DNA of 42,635 nt from an uncultured Verrucomicrobiota bacterium. Its GTDB lineage: Bacteria; Verrucomicrobiota; Verrucomicrobiia; Opitutales; Seribacteraceae. Where the stretch lies: positions 1-42,635 of the forward strand of contig CACHJU010000019.1 in the NCBI GenBank assembly GCA_902580225.1. The letters run 5' to 3'. The position numbers and the translations under genes are program-made. Positions within the stretch are counted from its first letter, which is position 1, and each line of letters starts with the position of its first letter. Of this stretch, positions 14,403-22,118 are shown one piece after another. The notes beneath the pieces are model-generated. The model had not been told where the DNA came from and did no database searches. It saw only the letters and a list, made by a program, of their open reading frames with translations.

Positions 14403-15713
14403 ATGAGTTTATCTTTGACTGACCAAATTGAAAGGCTACAAAAGCGAATCGAAAGCATGGAAGCGGAGTGTACGAAACTCGCCACGGATGAGGGTTCGGT
14501 TGTTTTGCAGGAATATCACGGTGAGTACTTATTGAAGTTTGATCGAATGGAGTACGAAATCGATAATCTAAGATCAAAATCGCAGGATCTTGAAGAGAAG
14601 CGCAAGGTTATCGATGATGTCAGGTTGTCCAAAGAATTGATGACCAGGCAAGCCGAAGCACTAGGAGGGATGAGAGTCGTTAAGCTCAAGGATTCTCTCA
14701 TCTTCGTTCTGATTATTTTCGTTCTAAGTTTGCTGATCATGGAAATTTACCGAATTGGAGTTAATGGTAAGGGAGCAGAAGTTGAACTTGTTCTGCAAGA
14801 GGGAAGGGTAGTGGATGTTCGCGTTGTCAATGCGGGGGGCGGATACGAGGCATTGGAAATTAACACGGCTGGTGAAAGACCCAAGCAAGAGGCATTTTTC
14901 AAACCTTTGCTTGAGAACGGTAAGCTGATCGAGGTGGAAATAATATTGAACGGGGAGGGATACACCAAGAATTCAAATCTGTCGGTAATTCCGGATTTCT
15001 CAGACAAAATTCATTGGACCTTTTGGGGGCTCGACACATTTTGCTGCTGCCTATTTATGCTCAATTTCTTCTTTGAACTCAAGCTCTCAGGGAACAAGAG
15101 ATGGTATTGGCGTAGAAATTGGATTGATTTTCTTACCTCCATTCCCTTTCCCCCTCTTCACTTGATCAGCTTGGGGGGAGAGAGCGTCAATGCTCTTCGA
15201 GCAGGAAGAATTATCAGGGTGATACGAGTCTTGCGGGCCCTGAGAGTGTTACGGATGTTTTTTTTCTTTTGGCGCGGCTTGGATCACTTGTCTTCGGTTA
15301 TGGATGTCAAGTTGCTCAAACGCTCACTAATCTACGGACTGTTCTCAATGTTTGCAGGGGCCATGATTTTCATGAGCATGGAAAGAATGGAGGGAGGAGA
15401 TGGAAGTTTTCTCGAGTCCCTGTGGTGGAGTTTCACAACCTTGGTGACAGGAGGCTTTGCGGATATTCACAATCCCCTAACCTTGGGAGGAAAAATTCTC
15501 ACCGTGATGCTCGTAATCGGAGGTATGGTCTTGGTCGGTGTTTTCACTGCTACGCTTACGACGGTCCTGGTAAGGGATGACGAAACATGGCAAAGGCATG
15601 ATATTGACGAGCAATTCAATCAAATGGCAAAGCTTGAAGAGAAGGTGGATGGAATTGCGGACGCCCTCCAGCAATTGAAGGAAAAGTCCAACCCGGAAAA
15701 AAAATCAAACTGA
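14403..15713 (+). CDS. Six-helix voltage-gated-type ion channel with unusual filter
   Basis: The ATG at 14403 (436 residues) is chosen because the paralogue at 22897 aligns from this Met. Residues 5-85 are coiled coil. S1 is 97-117. A ~80-residue insertion between S1 and S2 holds two Gly-Gly-Tyr-type strand motifs (NAGGGYEALEI, LNGEGYTKN). S2 and S3 cover about 205-255, then S4 at 266-285 with regularly spaced Arg (GRIIRVIRVLRALRVLR). S5 is 309-326, a pore helix follows, and S6 is 364-388. The filter reads TGGFA-D (350-354) where K+ channels have TVGYG-D. A short coiled coil ends the protein. This is a voltage-gated ion-channel superfamily protein; ion selectivity cannot be assumed. Its end overlaps the convergent vWA gene by nine bases. 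Confidence 0.87.
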   Translation: MSLSLTDQIERLQKRIESMEAECTKLATDEGSVVLQEYHGEYLLKFDRMEYEIDNLRSKSQDLEEKRKVIDDVRLSKELMTRQAEALGGMRVVKLKDSLIFVLIIFVLSLLIMEIYRIGVNGKGAEVELVLQEGRVVDVRVVNAGGGYEALEINTAGERPKQEAFFKPLLENGKLIEVEIILNGEGYTKNSNLSVIPDFSDKIHWTFWGLDTFCCCLFMLNFFFELKLSGNKRWYWRRNWIDFLTSIPFPPLHLISLGGESVNALRAGRIIRVIRVLRALRVLRMFFFFWRGLDHLSSVMDVKLLKRSLIYGLFSMFAGAMIFMSMERMEGGDGSFLESLWWSFTTLVTGGFADIHNPLTLGGKILTVMLVIGGMVLVGVFTATLTTVLVRDDETWQRHDIDEQFNQMAKLEEKVDGIADALQQLKEKSNPEKKSN

Positions 15714-17036
15714 ATTCGGTAATTCAAGCACTTTACCAAAAGGAAGCTCCGCCGCATCCACAGCATATTCCTCGGGCACGACCCAGAGCATCCTGCAACT
15801 TGGTGGAGTGGTTGGCGGTGGCGCGTAGCCGTCGGTGAGGTAAAGCAAACCGTCGAACCTGCGTTGTTCCTGCATCCATAGGAAAACCGGTTCGAATTCC
15901 GTTCCACCTCTTCCTTCGACCGTTTTGGGTGGTTTCCCATTATAATCGTACCTCCTGTGGATTTCTGCATCGCACTCCACAATGGTCACGCTTGCGCCTG
16001 CCTGCCAAATCCCGTGAATTTCTGTGAAGAACTCCTCAAGCATCTGATCATCGACCGAACCCGACGTGTCTATGGCAATAAGTAACCTCTGAAACCGTTG
16101 GATTTTGACGCCAGGTCGGGTGCCAAAACGTTTACTCACGCGTTTTACGGTATGCCTGATTCTCGTCTTTCCCGTAGCTGCGCAAAAGATTCTCAGGGCC
16201 CGTTTCCAATCGAGCTTGGGTTGTCGGTCCTCCAAGATTTCCGAGAGTTGGGCTAGTATCTGGGCGGGCAGCGAACCCCATTCTCGGGCTGAGGTACGGT
16301 CCTTCGCAGTCAAGATCGTGCTTTCAACAGAATACCGGCCCATGTTGTCATTAATCTGATCTTTGCCATCGCTCCAGCCGCCATGGTCGTCAGCCTGGGA
16401 ATTGCCCAAGTGCCGGGCCAATGAAGAGGCACTTTTCGGGGCTCCGGTTTTCGTCCAGTCTCTTTCTTCCCAAGACTCTTTTCCTTCGCCATCCTGACCG
16501 TTCCCTCCTTCGCCGCTCTCGCTTGCGTCGTCTGACTTTTCCATTTTCTTCAACAGCTCCATCAGTTTTTCGTAGTAGTGATCGAGCGTTTGATCGGGTG
16601 CAAGATCGAGTTCGGGGAAATCGTCCGGGCATAGAAATCCATCCGGCAGGGGCAGGGGTGCGACCAACTGATTGACCACCAGATCAGCTGCAAGATCATA
16701 GATCCTTTCATTCCGGTCCGCCAATCGGAAAAGATGACGAAATACAACATGGAGGAGCAAGTGCTTGATCACGCCCATCCGCAGCTTGTCCGTCTGGATC
16801 GGACTCCTTCTCTTCAGATCGTTGAGAAAGAAATCGGGGTTTACCTGAACGACGACTTGATTCCCATTCCACAAAATGCCCGCAGTCTCGGTTTTCAGAG
16901 TGACTTCCCTGGGCATCGTTCCGAGCAAATGAGCGTAGAAGGGTTCCTTGAGCAAAAGATCGAATCCCGTCCTGGCCAATTCCTCTTCCGCTTCTCCAAG
17001 GCACGGCACCGAGTCCTCTTTTCTTTTCACGCTCAC
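15705..17036 (-). CDS. vWA/DUF2201 metallopeptidase-like protein, HExxH lost
   Basis: This 443-residue protein has the DUF2201 layout: an N-terminal zincin-like domain and a C-terminal vWA-like domain. In the N-domain the expected HExxH reads H92-LLL-H96, with His101 and the AADLVVN motif (116-122) retained; the catalytic Glu is replaced by Leu, so peptidase activity is unlikely. A low-complexity acidic linker (about 165-235) follows. The vWA part keeps the metal-ion site: IDTSGS, the Thr of RGGTEFEP, and LTDGYA. It is the last gene of a - strand operon with a MoxR ATPase. MoxR and vWA proteins generally work as chaperone pairs that insert metals or remodel complexes. Confidence 0.9.
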   Translation of the reverse strand: MSVKRKEDSVPCLGEAEEELARTGFDLLLKEPFYAHLLGTMPREVTLKTETAGILWNGNQVVVQVNPDFFLNDLKRRSPIQTDKLRMGVIKHLLLHVVFRHLFRLADRNERIYDLAADLVVNQLVAPLPLPDGFLCPDDFPELDLAPDQTLDHYYEKLMELLKKMEKSDDASESGEGGNGQDGEGKESWEERDWTKTGAPKSASSLARHLGNSQADDHGGWSDGKDQINDNMGRYSVESTILTAKDRTSAREWGSLPAQILAQLSEILEDRQPKLDWKRALRIFCAATGKTRIRHTVKRVSKRFGTRPGVKIQRFQRLLIAIDTSGSVDDQMLEEFFTEIHGIWQAGASVTIVECDAEIHRRYDYNGKPPKTVEGRGGTEFEPVFLWMQEQRRFDGLLYLTDGYAPPPTTPPSCRMLWVVPEEYAVDAAELPFGKVLELPNSV

Positions 17037-17055
17037 CTTTGAAGCCTTGGCTCAC

Positions 17056-17749
17056 TCATTCAAACCGATAACCCTTCATCAGTTGATCGACTATTTTCTT
17101 CTTCTTGTCATAGACGGTTCCCGATTTGTTGGAAGCCCGGGCGGATCCGCCCGAAATGCCCGACAAGGTCTCAAGGACCGGCTTTCCCTGGCCTGTGAGC
17201 GAGTGGGTCGACAATTGCATGAAGCGAGTTGACTTTCCGCTTTCCTTGACGAGCATCGTCGTCCCCAAAAATCCTAAGTCGAAATTTTCGTTTTCCTCAA
17301 GCACTGCGATCGATTCCTTGGATAAAATGAAAGGAGAGCTACGCCAGGCATATGCGTCTCTGATTTGATCAAAACGAAACTTGGTGGGAAGATCCCGCTC
17401 GGCCAAAACGGCGGCCGTTTCATCAGGGATTTCAACCTGATCATGCTCTTTGCAGGCTAAAACGAGAGGGAAGGGCAGAGCTGCCAAGGCGGTTCGCTTC
17501 TCCCCAACCCGAGCCAGTCAGACCCCAGAGATAAAGGGTGCCCTTGAACGCGGACAGGCTCTTTGCCGCCGTTGAGCCAAGGCTAGTCAGACCATAGAGA
17601 TCAAGAGAATCCCATTTGGAAGTCTTCCTTGCCCCGAGGACAAGTACAGCCGCGTCTTCAATTTCCGTAAAATCACCAACCGCGACCGAGTTCTCATCCT
17701 CAAGGTACTGCTCGGCGATCTCCTTGGTCAGTAGCTTTTTCGCACTCAT
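17056..17749 (-). pseudogene. LRR-like repeat gene with a frameshift, between moxR and vWA genes
   Basis: The 5' part (17749 to about 17520) encodes MSAKKLLTKEIAEQYLEDE, shared with the other repeat proteins, and two or three LRR-like units (LDLYGLTSLGSTAAKSLSAF). Near 17520 the reading frame must shift by one base to continue. The 3' part then reads LARVGEKRTALAALPFPLV and a ~140-residue non-repeat domain (FRFDQIRDAYAWRSSPFILS, FLGTTMLVKESGKSTRF) ending MKGYRFE. Total length is 694 bases, one more than a multiple of three. Either a one-base insertion broke the gene, or it is a sequencing error or programmed frameshift. The start overlaps the moxR stop as ATGA, so it belongs to that operon. 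Confidence 0.7.
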
Positions 17750-18879
17750 AGTTTTTGGATCAGTTCACGGGCCAGGTTCTTGTCCTTGAGAAAGCTCTTT
17801 GCTGCGGCCGAGGAACTTGAGCTTAGGTCTAGCATGATGCTCGCCCGTAAATCGTTCGGGATTTCTTTTTGGAGCAAAAACGAAGAGAAATTTTTCAAGT
17901 GAACATCCTTGGGTATGTATTTCTCAGAGGTCACATGCAGAAAAAGCCGGGTGCAAACCGAAGAAATTCGGTCGATTCTTTTCCTGCCGTCTTTTCCTAA
18001 AGACAATTCTTTGAATTTTTTTTCCCAACTCTTGGAAGATTTGGCATCGAGAATGTCCTCGGGGTTGAGAAGAACGGTCAACTCGTCGTTTACGAAATTG
18101 ATGAAAGCAGCGACCGTCGTGTCGTCGAGCACGCTTCCAGCCAGGTTTGCAATGGTGTCCAAGTTTCCCTTCAAGTCGTCGATGTCCTCAATCTGCTCGA
18201 AAAACTGGACGAGCGTTCGGGGGGTCGTTCTCAGACCGGTCACGGATTCGGGATAGTTTAAGACGAATGCAATGCCCCGCGGGTCGACCTCGGCTCCTTG
18301 CGCCCACTTGGCCCATACTTTCGCATCGAAAGTGAGTGTAAAATGAAGCATTCGGGTGAGCATGGCGTCATCCATCGGAGTTACCGAGTAACTGGCTCCT
18401 TCGGGGTTGGCGGTGGCGACGATCTGCCATTTGGTCGGCAGTTCCCAGGAAAACATGGCGAAGTTTTGGAGCAGTTGCATAATCCCGCGCAGGATTCGGT
18501 CATCTGCCCGATTGACATCGTCAAGCAGAAGAATGCCAGGACCTTCGTCTTTGGGTACCCAATCGGGCGGGGCGAATACGGTTCGTTCGTCTCCACTGTT
18601 TGGCTTGTCAGGAGTAGGGTCGACTACGATAGGCATACCGTGCAAATCGCCCATTTCCTCAAACTGAGCCGGTGCACAATAGGCAAATTTCCAGTTTTTC
18701 GCTTTGGCATACTCCTGAACCATCTGTGTTTTTCCAAGACCGTGAGTTCCCCAGATGCAAATCGGTGTGCCCGTTTTGCCATCTGCGTTCATCTTTTCGT
18801 TTTTTTCGAAAATTTGGGCAAGCAGGTTTTGCATCGCTACTGAATTGAGACTGGGCCCGTATCCGTTTTTTGACTTCAT
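17746..18879 (-). CDS. MoxR-family AAA+ ATPase
   Basis: This 377-residue AAA+ protein has Walker A GTHGLGKT (44-51), Walker B GILLLDDVNRAD, sensor 1 IVATANPEG and a Pro/Asp-rich loop (MDDAMLTRMLHF) typical of MoxR. The C-terminal third is helical and Ser-rich (LDLSSSSSAAAKSF). MoxR ATPases remodel partner complexes together with a vWA protein; the partner here is the vWA/DUF2201 gene two positions downstream. The operon order is moxR, repeat gene, vWA, with ATGA overlap at the first junction and 19 bases at the second. A candidate WYL operator lies about 95 bases upstream of the start. Part of this gene's 5' end is duplicated at 23686. Confidence 0.9.
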   Translation of the reverse strand: MKSKNGYGPSLNSVAMQNLLAQIFEKNEKMNADGKTGTPICIWGTHGLGKTQMVQEYAKAKNWKFAYCAPAQFEEMGDLHGMPIVVDPTPDKPNSGDERTVFAPPDWVPKDEGPGILLLDDVNRADDRILRGIMQLLQNFAMFSWELPTKWQIVATANPEGASYSVTPMDDAMLTRMLHFTLTFDAKVWAKWAQGAEVDPRGIAFVLNYPESVTGLRTTPRTLVQFFEQIEDIDDLKGNLDTIANLAGSVLDDTTVAAFINFVNDELTVLLNPEDILDAKSSKSWEKKFKELSLGKDGRKRIDRISSVCTRLFLHVTSEKYIPKDVHLKNFSSFLLQKEIPNDLRASIMLDLSSSSSAAAKSFLKDKNLARELIQKL

Positions 18880-19329
18880 GGCATCAGCAAAATCAATTTA
18901 TTTTTTATACTCAACCTTATTGTGGTGAAATAAGTTCAGGGGCTTGGAGGAATTGTACAAGAAGTTGCAAGGGACATTATTTGTCCTTTAGACATGTTAT
19001 TGTTTTCCTATGATTAATATGGAAGATTTTTTCGGAATGGGCTTCGAGGAAGAGCCTGAATTAACTAATGATTTGGTTCAGGGCAACGAACCCGAAGGAG
19101 GAGGGTGGGGGAGTTTCCTTTTGGGAGGAGCGATTGGTTCCGTTATGGGAGCTGTTAGCCAGACTTCGGAGAGGTCATGTCATCCCGCAGTCTTCGAATC
19201 CTTCAGTTCCGAGGAAAAAATCTTTCTCCGTCAGATTTGGCGTTTTGAGGAAGAAATTGACAAAGCACAGGAGCAGGATGATGTCGAGCGGATGGTTCTG
19301 CTGCTAAACGAATTCGTCGGGTGCATGCA
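18790..19329. repeat. Direct repeat copy 1 (moxR 5' end, intergenic, small gene)
   Basis: This stretch recurs at 23686-24222. The small-gene part is almost identical (about five differences in roughly 320 bases). The intergenic region has two well-conserved blocks around a diverged middle (18941-18971), and the moxR part is more diverged. Homology ends at 19329 inside the small gene, which is thereby truncated here. Confidence 0.9.
18972..18986. promoter_or_regulatory. Candidate WYL operator, site 2 (GGACA-TTATT-TGTCC)
   Basis: The inverted repeat lies between the divergent moxR and small-protein genes. A third half-site GACAT follows at 18991-18995. The site matches site 1 at 12 or more of 15 positions and is kept in the duplicated promoter at 23865, although the 30 bases on its moxR side have diverged. 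Confidence 0.6.
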
Positions 19330-19423
19330 TGTATTCACCCTAAATGTGGGGGCGGCGGAGAATATATCGGTTTTTCCCCGCATTAGCTCGATTTGCCCCT
19401 TAAGCTTTAAAGGCGACTGGTAA
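19010..19423 (+). CDS. Small Gly-rich protein, copy 1, C-terminus replaced
   Basis: Residues 1-107 match the intact paralogue at 23903 almost exactly: acidic start MEDFFGMGFEEEPEL, Gly-rich segment GGGWGSFLLGGAIGSVMGAV, and helix FSSEEKIFLRQIWRFEEEID. After FVGCMH the sequence changes completely to about 30 unrelated residues and a stop. The conserved GPWKDHF and the last ~70 residues are lost, so this copy is probably non-functional. The join marks one edge of the inserted segment. The family is unknown to me. The Gly-rich stretch could be a membrane-active or multimer-forming segment. ATG 19019 is an alternative start. Confidence 0.65.
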   Translation: MINMEDFFGMGFEEEPELTNDLVQGNEPEGGGWGSFLLGGAIGSVMGAVSQTSERSCHPAVFESFSSEEKIFLRQIWRFEEEIDKAQEQDDVERMVLLLNEFVGCMHVFTLNVGAAENISVFPRISSICPLSFKGDW

Positions 19424-19638
19424 GAAAGCCAGGCCGAGCCAGTACCTCAACTGCACCCACCTCTTTCCTTTTAAGGCATAACTGTTTTTGTCATGAGCGA
19501 AGAAGAAATGGTCTTTTATCTGGAAAAATCCATAATTTGCCCTTTTGATTTGATTATGAATGTATCCGACTGCAAAGTCCTTAAACAGCATTTATGTCGA
19601 AAGGCTTAAGGCCCGCCCGAAAATGAAACTGTGATTTA
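19330..19638. other. Spacer at the left edge of the inserted segment, no convincing gene
   Basis: The first ~90 bases are read as the false C-terminus of the truncated small gene. The rest has no start with good support. A 63-codon frame on the - strand (19591-19400) reads KGKRWVQLRYWLGLAFLPVAF and could be a remnant of a transposon or repetitive element, but I cannot assign it. Confidence 0.4.
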
Positions 19639-20856
19639 ATGAGAAAAATTCGTAGGATAGAACTTGAGGACTTTATGTCCCACAAAAAAACCGTTTTGGA
19701 TTTTGCTGATGGTATTACCTTATTGTCGGGTGATAATAATTGCGGAAAGTCCGCCGTGGTGGTGGCGTTGGAGGGTATTTGCGGGATGACTCACAGTGGA
19801 TGGATGGTTCGCCACAAGGCCAAACAGGCAAAGGTAACTTTGCACTTGGAGGATGAGGATGGAACCGTTCACCTTGTCGAGTGGAGAAGAAAGCAGAAAA
19901 CCCATGGATGGACAGTCAATGGAGTGAAGTCTGATCGTGGTAAACCAGATGACCTTCATGATGTTTTACGAATGGGTGAAGTAAAAAAGAAGACGGGTAC
20001 GGGTTCATTCAATGTTCACTTTGCTCAGCAAAAAGACCCGATTTTTCTGTTGAATGATACGGGAAGTCACCGGGCTGAATTCTTCACTACCGCGGGGGAT
20101 GCCCAACTACTCCTCGCAATGAGGCAAAAGCTTAAAAGTAAGCAGAAAGAAGCGACCGGGAGGCTGTCACAATGTGAGCGGGAAATTAAAATCAGTAAAG
20201 CCAGAATTGAGTCACTTAGTGAAGTGCCCGAGATGGTGAAGTCGGTGGATGAATTATCAGAAAGAAGAGCAGGTCTAATTGAAGTTCGTGAAAAGATATT
20301 GGATATGAGAGGTATGCGTAACAGTCTGGTTCTGGCTGAGGCCGCGGAGAATTCTGCTCAGGACCGTGTAACTATACTTGCCGATCTCCCGGACACCCCT
20401 GAGATTGAGAACCTGGATGAACTAAAGGCAAGTTTGCACAAAATCCAAGATTCCGAAAGTGTACTCGTTTATCTTAACCAAAAAGTGGGCGCATTTAAGG
20501 AGATCCCAAAATCTCTGAATGTTGTGGACACCACTTCTATTGAAAATATTCTTCAGCAATTGTATGCCTCCCTTAAAAACTTGGATTTGTTCAAGGAAAT
20601 ATTCGAAACTTTAAAGACGCTGCCAGAAGATGGTCCGGAGCTAGCTAATACAGAGAATATTGAAGCTGATTTAAATTCATTGCATGCTCACTCAAGTGAG
20701 CTTTCCAAAAGGGAGAGGGAGTTAAAAAATATCGATGGTGAATTAAAGTCCTTACAGGAAAACTGGAAGGATTTGATGAAGAAAAATCCGAAGTGTCCAA
20801 CATGTGGATCGATTCTCGATGAAAGACATTTGGAGGGATTCCATGATAAGACCTAG
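19639..20856 (+). CDS. Rad50/SbcC-like ATPase, N-terminal half ending at the zinc hook
   Basis: This 405-residue protein is the front half of an SMC/Rad50-type ATPase. It opens KIRRIELEDFMSHKKTVLDF, with Walker A GDNNCGKS (31-38), a β-rich lobe-1 section and a Q-loop (HFAQQKDPIFLL). From about residue 170 it is coiled coil. Near the C-terminus comes a single CPTC (Cys386, Cys389), the zinc-hook motif by which Rad50 coiled coils join, and the protein stops 16 residues later. There is no ABC signature or Walker B. Those lie in the separate gene at 22111. The Mre11-like nuclease gene overlaps its end by 14 bases. Composition is more AT-rich than recCBD, consistent with transfer. Confidence 0.9.
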   Translation: MRKIRRIELEDFMSHKKTVLDFADGITLLSGDNNCGKSAVVVALEGICGMTHSGWMVRHKAKQAKVTLHLEDEDGTVHLVEWRRKQKTHGWTVNGVKSDRGKPDDLHDVLRMGEVKKKTGTGSFNVHFAQQKDPIFLLNDTGSHRAEFFTTAGDAQLLLAMRQKLKSKQKEATGRLSQCEREIKISKARIESLSEVPEMVKSVDELSERRAGLIEVREKILDMRGMRNSLVLAEAAENSAQDRVTILADLPDTPEIENLDELKASLHKIQDSESVLVYLNQKVGAFKEIPKSLNVVDTTSIENILQQLYASLKNLDLFKEIFETLKTLPEDGPELANTENIEADLNSLHAHSSELSKRERELKNIDGELKSLQENWKDLMKKNPKCPTCGSILDERHLEGFHDKT

Positions 20857-21823
20857 AAGAAATAATCAAGAAGGATTCCTTTTTATTGGTGATCCTCACT
20901 TATCGGGCCGCAATCCTGGCTTGCGTAAGGACAAGTACCCCGAGGAAATACTAAAAAAATTAACCTGGTGCTTGGAAAAAGCTAAGGAGCAAAATTTGCA
21001 ACCTGTTCTCTTGGGTGATCTCTTCCATTATCCAAGGGATAATCCCAATTGGTTGATTAATCGATTGATTGAGTTGTTTAACCAATATTATGTGGTAGGG
21101 ATCTATGGGAACCATGACTGCTATGTTAATGAGCTGACGGAGGATGATAGTTTGATGCTCTTGAGCACAGGGGGGCATCTGCCACTTCTCTCAGAAGATA
21201 ATTGGATGGAGCTGGAGATGAGTGATCAAAGAGTGATTCTTGCAGGCACGCCATGGGGAAAGAAGTTTCCTCCCAGCCGAAAAAGTATTGAAGAAAAGTA
21301 TGGCTCGAAAGATGCAAAAATTGTCTGGATCACCCATCACGATCTAAAGGTTTCTTTATACGAGTATTTTGGACGAATTAAGCCACAGGCAATACCGGGA
21401 GTGGATTATGTGGTAAATGGTCATTTGCACCATCCCGTAGATACCATTACGAGAGAAATGACCAAGTGGTGTATTCCGGGAAATATTTCTCGGGTCAAAA
21501 AAAGTGATGCCACTGCCAGTGCAAAGCCACAAGTGTTAACACTAAAATTAGACAGTGGTTCCTGGGTAGAGAAATATTGGGAAGTACCGCACAAGCCATT
21601 TGAGGAGGTTTTTCATGAGGGCGTAAAAAAACAAAATGTTGGCGAAGATGAATTCTCCGGCTCCGTGGTAGGCTTACGCGAGTTGCTTAAAGAAAAGACC
21701 AACGAAGGAGCAGTATTGGATGAATTTCTCCAAATTAATTTTGAGACATTGAAACTTTCAGCCGATGTGCGGCAGGAAATACTTAATCTAAAAGAGGAAA
21801 CAGCAAAAGAGTGGAAAGAATAA
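20843..21823 (+). CDS. Mre11/SbcD-like metallophosphoesterase
   Basis: From ATG 20843 (GGAGGGA Shine-Dalgarno five bases upstream) the protein has 326 residues. The calcineurin-like nuclease motifs are all present: GDPHL (Asp17, His19), LLGDLFHYP (Asp59), YGNHDCY (Asn90, His91), the later WITHHDLK, and NGHLHHP. A C-terminal part (about 210-326) is probably the Rad50-docking region. Mre11/SbcD cuts DNA ends and hairpins when the Rad50 partner hydrolyses ATP. The gene lies between the two halves of that partner, so a complex is very likely. The GTG at 20804 would overlap the upstream gene by 53 bases and is rejected. Confidence 0.9.
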   Translation: MIRPRRNNQEGFLFIGDPHLSGRNPGLRKDKYPEEILKKLTWCLEKAKEQNLQPVLLGDLFHYPRDNPNWLINRLIELFNQYYVVGIYGNHDCYVNELTEDDSLMLLSTGGHLPLLSEDNWMELEMSDQRVILAGTPWGKKFPPSRKSIEEKYGSKDAKIVWITHHDLKVSLYEYFGRIKPQAIPGVDYVVNGHLHHPVDTITREMTKWCIPGNISRVKKSDATASAKPQVLTLKLDSGSWVEKYWEVPHKPFEEVFHEGVKKQNVGEDEFSGSVVGLRELLKEKTNEGAVLDEFLQINFETLKLSADVRQEILNLKEETAKEWKE

Positions 21824-21824
21824 A

Positions 21825-22118
21825 ATGAGTGAAGATGACCAGATAAAAGAGCTGCTTAAAAGGCACCAGGATTTACTAAGTCAAAAAGCAATTGCGGAAG
21901 ACCGACTGAAAACCGCAAGCAATCAATTACAAAAAGCCAAAGAGGATGCTCAAGAAAAGTACGGTACCGATGACCCGGAAAAACTTTCAGCCAAGCTCGA
22001 TGAATCGAGGGCAGAGAACGAAAGTAAGATCGCCAAGTTTGCCAAGGACTTGGGTATCGTAGAAGAAAACCTGAAAAGCATAGACGAGAAGGCCAAAACC
22101 GCTGGCGATAATGACTGA
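21825..22118 (+). CDS. Small coiled-coil protein of the split Rad50 cassette
   Basis: This 97-residue protein is strongly charged and almost entirely helical, with heptad-like Leu/Ala spacing (IKELLKRHQDLLSQKAIAE, ENESKIAKFAKDLGIVEENL). There is a possible turn at YGTDDPEKL. It has no cysteine pair. It starts one base after the nuclease stop and overlaps the next gene by eight bases. Position between the N- and C-terminal ATPase genes suggests that it supplies the missing return arm of the Rad50 coiled coil as a separate chain. That role is an inference. Confidence 0.75.
   Translation: MSEDDQIKELLKRHQDLLSQKAIAEDRLKTASNQLQKAKEDAQEKYGTDDPEKLSAKLDESRAENESKIAKFAKDLGIVEENLKSIDEKAKTAGDND

Noticed and set aside
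19400-19591. 63-codon - strand frame reading KGKRWVQLRYWLGLAFLPVAF
   Set aside because: No start signal or recognised family; at most a transposon relic, so reported only as part of the spacer.
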